DNA of 64,000 nucleotides from Rhodosporidiobolus odoratus (GCA_034387635.1 JAOANU010000012.1:372001-436000); one strand, 5' to 3'; positions 46,497 through 61,295 are shown, numbered from the stretch's first letter. Notes: generated by a model not told the origin, from the letters alone. Numbers and translations are program-made.

Positions 46497-48603
46497 ATGC
46501 TCCGCTCTGCAATCCTCGCCTCATCAGTAGCCGGCGTGGCTCTCGCCCAGTCCTCCTTCACCCCTCTGGCAGCTAAGCGATTCGACTATGGAGCTCTGGT
46601 CCGTCCATGCCTTGACTCTGGCAATGCCGACCATGCCTCAGTTCCCTGAGGCTCGCAATTCAATCACTGAACTTTACGACTCCTGCAGCCTTACCAAGCC
46701 GACACCGACAACGGTGAGCGTGGACGGCAGTACGGCTTTAACCTGTGAGTCGCTTGCACTATTCTAGCTGGACATCCGCCTCAGGAAAAACCGCAGGACC
46801 CGCCAGCAAGTGTGGCGGGCGTTCACGACGGATATGGAGCGAGCCAAGACGACCCAGGCTCGTTACTCAGCGCTGCTGCGTTGAGCTATGCTATCGGCGC
46901 CGAGACTCGCACATCCATAGACCTTAGACTGGCAGCGGGGATAAGGAGTGGCGGGAACTCCGGAATAAGCGACGACTGACGATACTGTCGTTTTCCAGCT
47001 GTAATTCGACGACGGAGAATCAGGAGTCCAACTGCCAGACCGGTATTTCCTCTCTCTCTCTCGTCCTCCGCTGAAGAGACTGGCGCTGATTCCTCTTCTC
47101 TCGCATTGCTCTGTGTACCCCACTTCGACTGCCGTTACATATTGTCCTCCCTCCGACAGCCATCATCAACTCGATTGACGACTTCGTGCGGTCCCTCTTT
47201 CTTCCCGCTCGACAGGATAGAAGCTAATCTCGACCACGCCTCCTCGCAAAACTCCCCCTTCTCCCGCGTCTTCCCCTTGTGTTTTTTCCGCCTTCCCGCT
47301 GTTCTCGCCGCCTACAGTGCCTCTGGGGACCTCCCGAGTATGGAGAGGAAGTTGGCAACATCGAAGGTGCGCATTGCCCTTCCCCCTGCCGTGGACCAGC
47401 AAACGCGATTTCTTGGCAGGGAGGCCCCTTCGCAGCATATTCGAGCCTAACTATCTCTTGCGCAATTGACAGGTGAGATGGTCGCATGGTGCACCAAGGA
47501 GGGACATGGCACGAGGATCATCCCGGCTGGCGCGCTGCAGGGTGTTCAGTTCATGAAGGTCAGTCGATTTCCCATTCTCCCGTGCATCGCTCTCGGCTTA
47601 ACATCCTGCTTTTGGTAAGACGCCCCACTATGTTCAAGTCGTCGGCTTCATCAACCAGCAGCAGATCAACATGTTGCCGGAGGACTACGGAGGTGAAATG
47701 GTGTGTAGCCTCCTTGTCTAAACGCTTTCCCCGGTCTCTGCTTTTACTGACGTTGCGACTCTCGTAGGACCCTCATGGTGCCGACCAGCGTGGTAACCCC
47801 CTCGGAGGTGCGTCCCCCTTCCCTCTCGCTCGCCATCGATCGCTCGGCTGATTTAGCTGTCATCTGCTCCTCGTTTTTCGACTCCTCCGTATGCAGGTCT
47901 CGTCTTCTCCAACGCCTTCGGCAGTAACTCGACCACGAACGCTACCTCGGCGGACGGTGCTGCCTACCAGCAGGTCGTGCAATGGCACAACTTCATGGGC
48001 GGATCGCAGTTCTGCTTGAAGGCTTGCGACCCTTCGTGGGAGAACGGATGGGCTGTCTGCGAGGTACGTGCTGGCATTCCTACGTCTCCCAGCCTTAACT
48101 TACGCTTTGGTACCTTGCAGCATATCTTCGACCGCATCGGCTGCAAGTACAATGCTCCCGCAGACTACGCCAGCATCAACAACACCTATACGTCGTGCGA
48201 GGGCGAGGACCAGCTTCCTCCCGGTCAGTGGGTCGAGAACGGTAGGACCATGACCTACACCCAGCCCCCCGAGTCACTTGGTGTCATTTCTACCATCCCC
48301 TACGAGCCCGCCACCCCGTCTTCGTCCAACTGCCAAACCTTCTCGAGTGCCGACATCTTCACCGCTGGCAACTCGGTCTCTGGTGCCGCCACCTCCTCCG
48401 CCGCGTCGTCTGGTGCGACCTCTGCCCCAGCTTCGTCCGGCTCGGGCGCGTCGAGTGATGCCGCCTCGACTGGTGGCTCTCGCACCGCGTCCGGTGATTC
48501 GGCCGCTGCCTCGCAGTCGCAGGGCACTTCCGGTGCTGAGAAGGTCGTCGCAGGTGGTGTTCTCGGTGGACTTGGCGCCCTCGTTGCCGCCTTTGCGCTT
48601 TAA
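46497..48603 (+). CDS. Secreted glycoprotein, macrophage-activating-glycoprotein family, probably GPI-anchored
   Basis: Ten exons: 46497-46598, 46689-46744, 46999-47042, 47160-47185 (26 bases), 47319-47366, 47472-47558, 47620-47700, 47768-47807, 47898-48063 and 48121-48603. The product starts with a signal peptide (LRSAILASSVAGVALAQ). It contains many cysteines and Asn-linked glycosylation sites (NSTT, NATS, NNTY). The core shows CLWGPPEYGEEVGNIEGE, WCTKEGHGTRIIPAGALQGV, YGGEMDPHGADQRGNPLGG, FMGGSQFCLKACDPSWENGW and a CEHIFDRIGCKYNAP segment. These match the basidiomycete family first described as a macrophage-activating glycoprotein in Cryptococcus. A Ser/Ala/Thr-rich stalk and a C-terminal hydrophobic tail (VVAGGVLGGLGALVAAFAL) suggest GPI attachment to membrane or wall. 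The biochemical role of the family is unclear. Exon borders are supported by continuous frame and family motifs. Confidence 0.85.
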
Positions 48604-49262
48604 ACGAATTTCTAGTTGCATCGGTAGTGACCTGTCCAGCGGGTTGTATGCCCCCCCTCGTAGTTTGCCATTCTTGCGGATCCCACGGTTACACCCGCGC
48701 ATATCTAATTCTCCCCGTCACCCTTTCCCTCTGTAATACTCCCTCCTTCATCGTCGGTTAGTATCTTCCCTGCCTTTTCTTGCCTGATCGCTCGCAATGG
48801 ACATTACCTTCCCTACCCAAGCTTCCCAAGCTTGATCTGTGCTGGGCAGGGGACATGCTGTTAGCGAGGCGAGGGATTCGGCAGATGCTAGGCGGAGAGC
48901 AGGAAGAGCAGGAAGAGCAAAGGCGGTCAAACGATCCTCAGAGAGACCCTCAGAAAATCGCGCTTCCTTCTCAGGCGGCGCTTCCTTCTCAGCTCACAAT
49001 TTTGTAGCGACTCGATCTGTGCCGCTCGCTGAGGACAGCAGCAGTAAAAGAACAAGGAATTGCAAATTCTGCATTGCGCGCGACGTCTACACATGCGCTA
49101 CCTTGCCGTTGCTCGCTGTCCAAGCCGTTCAGCGTCTCGTGAGCGTCACATTGCGTGGTGCGGACGGCATAATGATCATGGTCTGATAAGGGCGCGGGCA
49201 AGTAGAGGCGGAAGGTGGCGGGGCGACCGAGCGAGGAAAGGTAAGTTGCAGGCGAAACGTGG
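48604..49262. other. Convergent intergenic region
   Basis: About 0.66 kb between two convergent genes, carrying both 3' ends. A short imperfect direct repeat (GGAAGAGCA twice) lies near 48900-48920, and CTTCCTTCTCAG occurs twice near 48962-48992. No gene is supported. Confidence 0.45.
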
Positions 49263-51683
49263 TTAGCTGCGATTGCTGGCACACTTGGGCATTACAACGC
49301 GCACAGTGTAATCGTTTGTCGGGAACTTGCCGCTATCCAGCGTGGGCTTGGCGGTCCGAACGAGCGTAGCGATCAAGGTCGAGATCTGGAGGGTGGCAAA
49401 TTGTTCACCGATGCAGCGGTGGCGACCGGCCCCGAACGGAAGGTCTGTGTACCGCAGATGATGTGTTCGCGCGACGAAGAGTGAAGAGGACGTAGGTGAG
49501 TGAGGACAAGGGGTGGCAATCCAGTTTGAGAAGGTCATCCTGGGGAGGAAAAGGTGAAGAAAGTAGAACGCACAAGGACTCTTCCCGCCCTTACTGATTT
49601 TTCCCCATCCATAATCCTCTTCCTGACCGGCCTCCTCCCCGCCAGCAACTTTTTGTGTACTCCCGTCCATCCACCTCTCCGGCCTGAATTCCCTCCCATC
49701 CCTCCCCCAGACTTGCGCATCGACGGCCGTGAAGCCCGGTGCGGCCAAGACGTACCCTCCCTTCTTGACGCTGTACTCGACGCCCTCGTTATGCTTACGG
49801 AATGAGACGGGCCGGTGCGGTTCAGCTGAAGGGGATGCGACGCTGGCTGGAACCGGCGTATCGGTCACGACTTTGCGAAGGAGGGAGTGGAGAGGTGCGT
49901 GGACTCGGAGGAGCTCTTTCACGAAGGCGGTGAGCTGTGGGGTCTGAAGGCTCTCGTAGAAAAGGGGGAGAAGGCCACCATGGCCGTCGCCATGGACTTC
50001 GAGTTGCTCGGCGTACAGGCAGTCTCTACGATTAGCAGAAGGGTCAGTTATGATCCGCAGAGTGGTGTGAGGATGCTCTGGAGGGGTTCGCTTCGAGGGT
50101 GGAGGAAACTCCGAAAATTCGGCGCACTGCAGTTCCACGTTCTCCGCCAGTCTCAGCATTGCCCAGGTCCCGGTCGCCGCAGACGTGTGCTGACCGCCCA
50201 TCAGAAGCGCGATGAGCATATGGGCAATCTGCTTGTCCGTCAGGGGTTTGCCGTCTTTGTATTGCTGATTCTGCAGCGCGGTGAGCATGTCGGGAGGAGG
50301 CTGACAGGTGGGTAAGAATCGTCGATGGTCAGCACATATGTGACTGAGACAGGAGCAGACGAAACAAAAGATTCTGCTTGCCTCTTCGTTCGACGCCCGG
50401 CGCTTCTCAAGAATCGCAAGATAGAACTTCCTCATCTTAGCCTGCGCCCTGTCTCGGCGGCTGTATGAGGGAAGAGGCAGGTAAGGGAAGACGAAGTTGA
50501 GAGGCGTAAAGCCCCCCGTCAAGGTCGTGCACGAGCTGTGCGAAGCTTTCGTCGAGGGCTTCTCGGACTTCTTTCCCCTGTAGGGTTGCAGCCGCGGTGC
50601 AGACTGTGATCTCGGCGGCTACCGAAGCAGGATCGATAGACTTCGATGTCTGGCTCTGCGCAGGGGAAAATAACGTGGAAGTGGGTAATTACGCAAGCTT
50701 CTTGCGACGGGGGCGGGAAAAGGTTGGCTGGAAACCAACGTTGTTGAAGACGTGCTTATCCAAGTACTGCTCGACTTCCTCGACAATCATGGGCACGTAT
50801 CGCTTGAAGTTTTCGACGGTCAGACCATACTTGACAAATTTTCTGCGAAGAGGAAAGCGGTCAGCCCAAACAGAGCAGGACGATACCAGCGACCCCCTCA
50901 TTTTTGCTGCATGAAGATATGGTTGGGGCAGTCGTAGACGACCTCACGGCCGAAGACACTGCGTGGCAGCGAAGGTCAGTCGAGAAGAGGCGGACAATTG
51001 CAGAGGAAGCAACGCACGGCGTGGTGAACTTGGTGTAGGCCGATTCGGCATTCACGTGCCTAAGAGGAGAGTTCAGGACGAAGTTCGAGCCATCCGGGCC
51101 TAGGGCGACGGTGACCTGCGAAAGGCACAAGGAGAGAACGATGGGAGGGGGTCAAATCATTGGGCCCAACAGCTCGATAACCCCGGAGCAGCCTTGCTTA
51201 CTTGACGGCCTAGCAGAGGAGAGCTGAAGACAGGGCCGTACTGAAGATCGGAGGGTGTCAGCCATGGTACAAGTGCTCCTCGCGGTATGACGAGGAAAAG
51301 GCGCACCTTCTGCCGACACCGCTCAAAGAAGTTCAACGGATCCAGCCCGTATGGCAGTGCGCAGCCAACAAAAGGGATGTAGTGAAAGACTCTGGGTGGC
51401 TTGGTTGGGTCGCGCAGGGAGACCTGAAGGGTTGAAAGGAAGAGGGAAAACGGCGCAAGATGGAGGGGATCAGCGAGAGCGCCGTTCTGCTTCATAGGCA
51501 GAAGATGACACGTACGATCTGTCTCAGAACGTTCAGGATCACGAGAATGGCAAACTGGGAACAGCAGACGGCGAACGTCTCCACCGCGAGCGCGACAGTC
51601 GGAAAGGGAATATGGCGCCTCAAAGCGCCTTTGGCGGCTTGTGCGGCGTACATCGCGACCGCGATCCCGTGGGTAAAAGCCAT
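49263..51683 (-). CDS. ERG11: Lanosterol 14-alpha-demethylase, cytochrome P450 CYP51
   Basis: ER haem enzyme of ergosterol synthesis and the target of azole antifungals. Multi-exon minus-strand gene. The ATG at 51683 opens a hydrophobic N-terminal anchor (FAVCCSQFAILVILNVL). Family motifs in order: PPRVFHYIPFVGCALPYG with LDPLNFFERCRQKYGPVF, NSPLRHVNAESAYTKFTTP, YGLTVENFKRYVPMIVEEVE, GGFTPLNFVFPYLPLPSYSR, then the I-helix ALLMGGQHTSAATGTW. The ExxR region is encoded by the next exon together with HAPLHSLLRKVV. The haem loop is FGAGRHRCIGEQFATLQ with its axial Cys. The frame ends in MPKCASNRS. Length and motif order are usual for CYP51. A Dap1-type haem protein, the yeast Erg11 partner, is encoded at 8289-9374. 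Confidence 0.95.
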
Positions 51684-52186
51684 ACCAACAACAGCGAGGG
51701 CGCTTGCGCTGAAGAACCCGAGCCGAACGAATATGGACCCATCTCGCTAGGTGTACTCGGGGCTTTCAAGAAAAGAGCAGGCGTGCGAAGCTGGGCAGAA
51801 TTCCCGCGAGCGGTTCGAGCGTATGGCGGGCTGACCAAATTCCAGTCGCCAGTGGTACGATGGTAGAGTCGAATCAGCTCAGGGGAAGCTTCGAGCAGGA
51901 GAAATCGCGCACATGAGAGAAATGAGAAAACCACGGCATCTTTAATTGCGACTTAGCCTCATACCAGGCTCAGGTAACGACAAATTGCAAGCCCAGTAAT
52001 GCAGTAAACGAAAGGCCGGAGAAGACTAATGCTAAGTACCGCGAATGCTAAGAAGAACAACCCGAAACTAGATGTGACAAGATCCCGACCGAACGAATGA
52101 CGAGGTGAGACACGACGAAGGACTGAGTATGGAGATGTAGCTGGTATGGTATGGTATGGGAGAACGGTGACCGTCGCGGACACAGA
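51684..52186. other. Intergenic region upstream of CYP51
   Basis: A 503-base gap between two minus-strand genes. It should contain the CYP51 promoter. A tandem GGTAT repeat lies near 52143-52158. I found no sterol-regulatory element I would defend. Confidence 0.45.
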
Positions 52187-53992
52187 TCACTTGTTGGGGA
52201 CGGAAAGGCAGATCGCGGTGGTGATGGCGGCAACGAAAAGACCGTATCCTGCAGCCGTGAGTACGAGGTTGCGCTGTTCGCGTGCTACGATAGGGCTGAG
52301 CATCTGTGAGCAGTGGCGAGGTCAGCTTTCATGCCTCCTAATGTGGTCGCTCGCTAGGGTGCGTCGACTTACCTTAGTGAACGGTGCCCAGACGGGGGAA
52401 GAGCGCGGCAGGCTCATGCCCGCAGGCGCGAAGTACAGTCCGCCAGGCGTAGTCGTCGACGAGCCGCGGCGGGTCGGATCGGCTGAGCTGCCTGACTTTC
52501 CGGACAAAGCAGGCGAGCCGGGCTGGAGAGGGAAGTAGCCGAGATCCGACACTGGAGAGAACGACGACGACGAAGAGCTTCTGGGGGCAGTGACAGAATG
52601 CGTGCGAGGTGCGGTGGGGAGAGAGTGCTTCTCGTCCTGGAAGGAGGAGCCAGAATCGTCTTCAATAACCGTAGCTCCCCAGAGGTCGCGGGAATCGCCG
52701 GTCATGGTGGAAGTGGTCGAAGAATCGGTCTCGCGAGCCAACTCCCAGGGGTACAGCTGGCGATTGTCGCCGAACCTGCACATTGAAAAGGCGGTTAGCT
52801 GGGGGTCAAGACCAAAAAAGAAATGGAAGAAACGCACAAATAGATGACGAGGCACGTCTTTCCGAAACCTCCGACGGCAACAACGGTACCAAGCCACCAG
52901 AGGGGGATACCGATGGCACGGAAGGCGCGGTGCTTGTCAAGGACAGCGCAGACAACTGGCGTGGCGAAATTGATGAAGCGGCGCAGTTGAGCGTAGGAGA
53001 GCATGGGCAAAGGGCAGATGTCAGCGATAGTCGTGAGCATTTACAGGAGCAGATGGAGAGTAAGACGCACTCGTAGGGATCAAACCAAGGGCCCAGGTAA
53101 GGACCCCAAGGAAGATTGCGAACCAACCTCGGTTGCGGTCCGCATTGCGCACAATCTGCTTGCGGAACGCCTTGAACGACACGGCCAGCGATTCACTCGT
53201 CTCGTGGCGGACCTTGTCGAAGGCCGAGGGAGGAAGGAAGGATTCGCTCGACGGGATGGCGGCCGAGGGCACAGCGACGTTACGGATATGGCCGTCGATC
53301 TCGCGGCGGACGTCGGAAGGAACGTTGACCTCCAAAGGTGACGAGACGGAGAAGAAGGTGTCGACGGCGGTCTTGAAAGAGTGGCCGAGCGTGATAACCT
53401 CCTGAGGAGGGCGCTCTGAGGGCTTGTGGTGGTTGAAGAACTTAGTGTATTCCCTCAGCCACAAGTCAAAGTAACTACGGATCGACATTGGGTCAGGCTG
53501 GTTCCTCGGATGAGCATGGCGTAAGGGGAGCGAGGAGGACGTACAGGTTCTCGGCACTTTTCTCCCTGAAAGCAAGGTAGTCCTCGAAGTCACGCAGCGT
53601 CAAAGGTGGAGTGTACTTGCCCTCGACAACATCGTCGAGCGTGACGTCGCAGAGCTTGACCCTAGCTCCGCGAACCTGAACGAACGATCGGTCAGCGTAA
53701 TCCAGGTTTCAACCTTAGTCTCATGATCTTGTCGATTGTGGCAAGGAGTAGATGGACGCACCTTTCCCGCTGTAACGCCCGCATACCTATCTCCTGGGTC
53801 CTTGTTCAAGCGGGGCAACTGCTTCTCTGCCGCCTCGAGCTCCTTCTCAATATTCGCTCCCGGACGCAACAGTCGTCCGGGAGCTTTGGAGAGAGCCCTA
53901 ATGTCGTACCGGCCGACGGGGGGCTTCTGTACACCTCTGCGCTTGGCCATGTGCGGCGCAGGCTGAGCTCCGGGGACGTCTGGGATGGCCAT
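52187..53992 (-). CDS. RGS-domain multi-pass membrane protein, Rax1-like
   Basis: Minus-strand gene starting at 53992 (MAIPDVPGAQPAPHMAKRRG) and ending at a TGA at 52187-52189. A basic N-terminus leads into an RGS-type fold: LCDVTLDDVVEGKYTPPLTL, RDFEDYLAFREKSAENLYF and DLWLREYTKFFNHHKP. A helical segment with FDKVRHETSESLAVSFKAF comes next. After it there are three or four membrane segments: GWFAIFLGVLTWALGLIP, RAIGIPLWWLGTVVAVGGFG and, at the very end, LVLTAAGYGLFVAAITTAIC. Between the last two lies a Ser/Thr/Pro-rich cytosolic loop of about 120 residues. An RGS-like domain with C-terminal helices is the layout of yeast Rax1, a cell-pole landmark protein in bud-site selection. RGS domains otherwise speed GTP hydrolysis by G-alpha. 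I cannot tell whether this one is catalytic. Confidence 0.65.
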
Positions 53993-54847
53993 GATCGGTT
54001 GGCAATGGGAAGAGGGGGTAAGAGTGATGGAAGAGAGGGAAAGTGACGGCGGTGGCGCAAGCGAGAGGAGAAGCAGATGCCAGCGGAGAGAGTAGAGTAT
54101 GCCAACTGCAGGCAAGCCAGGAGGTACCCAAGCAAAGAGCGAGAGGGAGAGCGAGAGGGGAAGGTGGCCCAGAATTTTCGCAACGGACGTCTTCGAATCC
54201 GCAACCTTCCTCGGAACATTCTGATCGTGCCTGGGCCGGAAGACACCTCTATTTCTCCGCTTTCTTCTGTTCTGCGTGCCACCCACCTCGTATGTACCCC
54301 CAGCTGTACCTTTGTAGCCGTCTTCCCATTTTCTCGTCTTTTCTGCGCAACCTTGCCCCTAGGTTTCCTGTGCGAGCCCCACATGACGGCCAGAAGAGAT
54401 CTTGCAGACCGTTCACATTCACGCACGTATGCACGCGTTCTAGCACCGCCTCTTGATGAGCACACTGTAGCGACAAAGAAGATGTCAAGGAGTGTCATGG
54501 AGGTATTGCAGTCACTAGGTATGGAACCAGGAAAAGCGAGAGCCGGTGACCGGTAGGCCACGAGGCAGCCGGGAACAACAGCGCTGACGGGCAGGGCTCA
54601 AGGAAGCTTCTCCACAGCGTCGTCAAGAGTCGCGGAGGTGGGTTCTGTTTGGTTCGACTTTCCTGCGCAGGACTTGGAACGTCCCATAGCTTCGGAGATC
54701 GTAGCTCTTGCCGAACGGCTTTGCGCGGCGCAGACAAGGCGCAGACCAACGGCCGCAAAGCTCGGAGGCAACACAGGACCGCGACCAGAACTGCTGCGAG
54801 AAGGACTGCAATGCAAAGATGGGCAATTCGGCGGCTGTACGAGGGAT
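53993..54847. other. Intergenic region upstream of the RGS gene
   Basis: An 855-base gap between two minus-strand genes. Open frames on both strands (for example 54077-54556, +) show no motif and look like chance. No repeat or RNA gene is seen. Confidence 0.45.
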
Positions 54848-56842
<1,995 letters not shown>

Positions 56843-57090
56843 GATAGCTAGAGTTGTGAGTGATAACTTGGTGGCCGCGTTGGCTCGCGATGGGAAAGGA
56901 AGGAGTAGCAAATCTAAGGCAAACCTAATCAAGCTATAAACACTCAATTCGGGGTTTCTTTTTTTCCGTCACTGGCACCTCTCCAAATGCTCTAGCATCC
57001 AGAACGAGCTCTTTCAACACAGATGATCATTGCTGCCTATATGGCTGACGCGGACGGGGAGGTGGAAAGGAAAACTCTCTCTTTGCTTTT

Positions 57091-60000
57091 TCACCACACT
57101 CCCCCAGCCAACTGATCCAACAACGCATTCGCCGCCAACTTGCTCGACTCCCCTCCCTCCGCCCCTCCACTTCCACCACCTCTAAACATCCACTCGATCC
57201 CCACCGGCGGAGTATAGAACGGATTCGAAAACGCCCCAGCATCTGGCTCAGCGCCCCCCAGTTGAGAAGGCTCGAGTGGCATAGTCGGTAGTCCCGCTTC
57301 AGCTGCAGTAGTTGCGCCGTACGGGAGTCCTCTAGGTACTGTACTGGAAGGGCGCATCTCAAACCCGTCGCTTCCCCCCAATCCGAGGCTGGAAGGCCCG
57401 ACCAACCCGACGTCGCGGAAGAACTCGCTGGGCATGTAGGATTCGGCGTTTGAGCCTGGGAATGAAAAGTCGAAAGACTGTAGAGACGGAGCGGCGGAGG
57501 GGTCATAGGGTGTGGCGAACATACTGGAGGATGAGGGAGGGGCGGCGTTGCCGAACGGAGGGAAGCCAGTCGCAGCCAGAGCAGGAGACTGGAGTGCAAA
57601 GTGAACGGGCGGAAGGGTCGAGGCAGGCGGTGCGGCGGGAGAAGGTTGGGGCATTGCAGAAGCGGAGACTTCCTCTGTAAGGCGCTGGAGAACGGCGGCA
57701 AAGGACTCGAGGGCGGGTTCAGAAGAGCGGGTGCCACCGACCAGTGTGCTCGCCGCACGGCTGACCCGACGCTTCTCTTCTGCCATGAAGAGGCCACTGC
57801 ACGCCAGGGACCAGGTCAGTAAAGGACAAAGTAGGGGGGAAAGTAGAACGCACCTCAGAATCTTCGATCCCGTTTGTACTACAAACCGCAACTGCGGCGA
57901 GACGATATCGTCTGACCGACCAAAGACCTCGAATGCAAGGACCAAGATCTCCTTCTTCGCCTCAATCTCCTTCTCGGGTAGGTCCTGATCTATCGCCAGG
58001 AAGAGGTCGGAGAAAAGACAGATGGCGGCGGCGAGGGCGTGCGAGTAGGTGAACCAAGCCTGGGCAATACCACACAGTAAGAATTAGAAACCCTCTCGTC
58101 TCGTTGGATGGACCATGTAAGGGGAGTGAAACACACGTTATTTGTGACGGAGATGATGGCCAAGTCCGACCGAATGACCTTCTCCGCGCTCTCGAGGCAG
58201 CACTTCCTCGAATACTCATTTTTGGCCATGAACGGCCGATGCAGCCTCAGAAGTCTCGAATAGGTCCCTTCGAGACAGGCGTTGCACTTCCACCGATGCG
58301 AAGCTTCTTCGAGTTGGTGACCCGGGGACGGCATGGCGCGTTCGACTTCGGCGAGCACTTTACGATACTGCTCGTCGAGTTCGAGGACGGTGTCGTAGGA
58401 AAAGGAGGAGGTGGAGGCGACGAGTTTTTGGAGTGCTTCACGTGAGCTGCGGGCACAAAGTAAATGAGCAGAGGCAGAGAGGCGCGACGTAAGGGCAGAA
58501 GACGCACGCTCGACAGATACAAAATTTGGCATACTCGAACGAGCTATCCGTCAGCACGTTGCGGGGGTGAGGTTCGATCCGCCAGTCTGTGATCGAGAGC
58601 TGGTCGTAGTTCAGGTTCGAGACAGGAGGAGTCGTGCATTGAAGCGGGTCGAGGATGTAGCAACGGAATCGAGTCGTGGCGGACATGTCTGTATGGGATG
58701 GTATCGTTTGAGCCCACATCGAGACTCGCGCAGGAAGGAAAGAAGACCCACAGTCGTAAAACGAGAGAAGAGAAAACAGGCGCAACGCCAACTCCCTTCT
58801 CACCGAGCAAGCGTTAGGGGGCCTGCGCGACACTCACACGTCAACCGAGGTGTCAGGCGACTAGGCGGAGGGGAAGGAGCGCACCAGGCCGGATCACATG
58901 GCGGCATATGGCTCGGGTCGTCCGAAAGCTGGTGCAGCCCAAGGACCTGAGCAGTTCGAATAGCTGAAGCCAACAGCGAAAGGAAGCGGGTTGCCTGTCC
59001 GCTGACAGCCGAGGTCTGCAGCCATTGTCCAATGAGAATGACGGTTCTGCAGTCGCGACACGTCAGCGCTGTTGGGGGTAGGCGAGAAGGCGACGGAAAA
59101 CACACTGTATGAACCGCACTTGTGGCCGGCCGGATCCATCACCGATCTGCGAGAATCGCTGTGCGCATGCATACCAAAGGAGCGGATGACAGCGTTGTTG
59201 CTCTTCCGGAGTGAGATGAATTCGCGGTTCTTCGCATCGCAAGCCGTCGACAGCGAGGGCGAGGACCTGTGAATGGATGTTGGCATGAGCATCCGAAGAG
59301 AGCTTTCAAGCAAGAATATGGCAGGCAAGGAAGATTACCATGCAGTATCCGCTCAGCCACATCGGGTCAATCTCGTCTCTTCGTCCCGCTGCGATCATCT
59401 CCCAAGCCCGTTCATGCTCAGCCTGAAAAGACGGGCGGTGGAAAACTGCGGTGCATGGAGATCGATCAGTAGGGCGGATCAAGAAACTCCTTTCTAGACG
59501 AGAGAGACAAGGAATAGAGCGCACCGTTATGGAGAAAATCCACCTCGAGAAAGTACTTTTCGACCAGTTTTCCCGACAGATTCTGGTCCGGCAAGAACGG
59601 CCATAGCCTATCCAATACTCTTCTCCTGCTCCGTCTAAGCTCGTCCAGCGAGAAACACATTTCTAGACCCAACGCACTGGCGGACCAGGGACCTTCGTAG
59701 ACAAGCGGAGGGGCTAGGATGCTCGTGCGCATGCTTGTTAGCTCAGCGTTGCAGCCTACTGCAGTAGTGGGTCGAGCGGGGGCAGTATTGGCCGAGGCGA
59801 GACCAGAGGGGATGTTGTCGAAGAAGGGGAGGGAATCTTGTGGTCTGTAATTTGAGTTGGGGATGCGAGCTGAGAAGGCGATAGATTCGAGCTTGACTGC
59901 GGCGTCTTCAGTCTGAAACAGCGGTAAGGACGCTTTAGCGAGAAAGAGAGGAGAGAACTGGTAAGGAGAGGAACGAAACGAAACAACTGACATCGCTCAT

Positions 60001-61018
60001 ATCTCGACTGGAAGGTCCCGGGTACTCCTCGTCCTGCTCATCCATTGTCGCGCTGTCGTGCCTCCTCTGTGTATATCTCGACCCGCTCGCCGCACCCTCC
60101 ACAGCCTGTGCTGACCCAGCGGCACTGTTCAGCTTCTCCCTCGTACTCTGCTTAACCTTGTTCCCATAAACCTCGGGCTGAAACTTCTGGGGCAACGGCG
60201 GAGGAGCCTTGGCTCTCAATTCAGGTGGTAATGCTCCTGCCCATTCTTCGAGGGCTTGAAGACGGGTTGCGAGCTTGACGAGGTCGGTGGTAAGAGCGAA
60301 CGGTTGCACGTCGGGTTCTTTGACGGGGAGGGGGTCGTCGGTGAAGTTGCAGGAAGAGGGGTCGCCGCGTTTACAGCAGGCTAGACAGGGAATCTGTGAT
60401 CGGAATGAGAAGGTATCGGAGATGAGCCGAGGCGTCGACTGGGAAAGAAAGAAAAGAAGGCGGACTTTGCGATCACACTGGTAAATGGACCTCGTTAGCT
60501 TGTGTTTCTCTCGAGAGCCGTTGAAGCTCGCGTACCTTGATCTTTCTCCTCTATTCAGAAGCGAAGCAGAAACGGTCAGCATCTCCTCCCCCAGACCAAG
60601 TAAGCCAACGAGAAGAAAGAAACGGCACCTTGCACTCTGAACAACTCAGCGGTCCTTTCTTCTTCGCCTCGCCTTTACCGCCGGCCTGAGCCTGCCCCAC
60701 TGTTCCTCTGCCTGCTTCACCTATTCCTGCCGAGCTCCCTACACCGTCATTAATATTGCTCCCACTAGCAACTCTGCGTTTCTTCCCCACCGGTCCTTCC
60801 TGCTGCTGTTGTTGGCCCTGTCCAGGCGAAGTCGATCCAGCATCCGGACTCTGTACCAGCTGTCCGCCATGTCCCAGTGTCGCGAGCGATGCAGCGGGAT
60901 GATGAAGAAATCCGGACGTCGAGGTCGATGAGGAAGCGGAGGAAGTGAACGAGTGAGCGTGGGCTGCGGCGGCTGTGAGGGAGGCGAGAGGGTGCGCATG
61001 AGGGGGTGGGTAGCTCAT
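57091..61018 (-). CDS. Zn2Cys6 fungal transcription factor
   Basis: Minus-strand gene with start at 61018 (MSYPPPHAHPLASL). The N-terminus is Ser/Ala/His-rich with a poly-Gln run. The binuclear zinc cluster is assembled from four exons: CSECK, then RRKIK in a 15-base exon (60550-60536), CDRK in a 12-base exon (60477-60466), then IPCLACCKRGDPSSC from 60393. All six cysteines are present. A linker with LATRLQALEEWAG follows (dimerisation helix). The middle region resembles the fungal transcription-factor domain (FLPDQNLSGKLVEKYFLEVD, then VLGLHQLSDDP and RREEQHWG-like helices). The C-terminal 250 residues are Pro/Ser/Phe-rich and end in LLDQLAGGVW. No target pathway can be deduced from sequence. 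Middle exon borders were not all checked. Confidence 0.8.
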
Positions 61019-61295
61019 TGCGCCTGTTCCGACGGGCTTCGTAGGTGATCGAGCAGAGGTTTTGTGAAAAAGCAGCACGCGGATCACTGAGAAGGGCAAG
61101 GCGAGAAGATATATCATGTTGTAACCGCTATTGCTTTTTAGGTCGATTCTACGCTGTTGAGAAACGTCTACGACATGCTGAGAAGCCGGCGAAAGGATAT
61201 AAACATCAAGAGGTAGGCGGCAACACGGTGAGGAGGGAGGGGGAAAGCCTCGCAAAGTAACTATCCACCTCTGTGCCTCACCCAACGCTCCCCAA

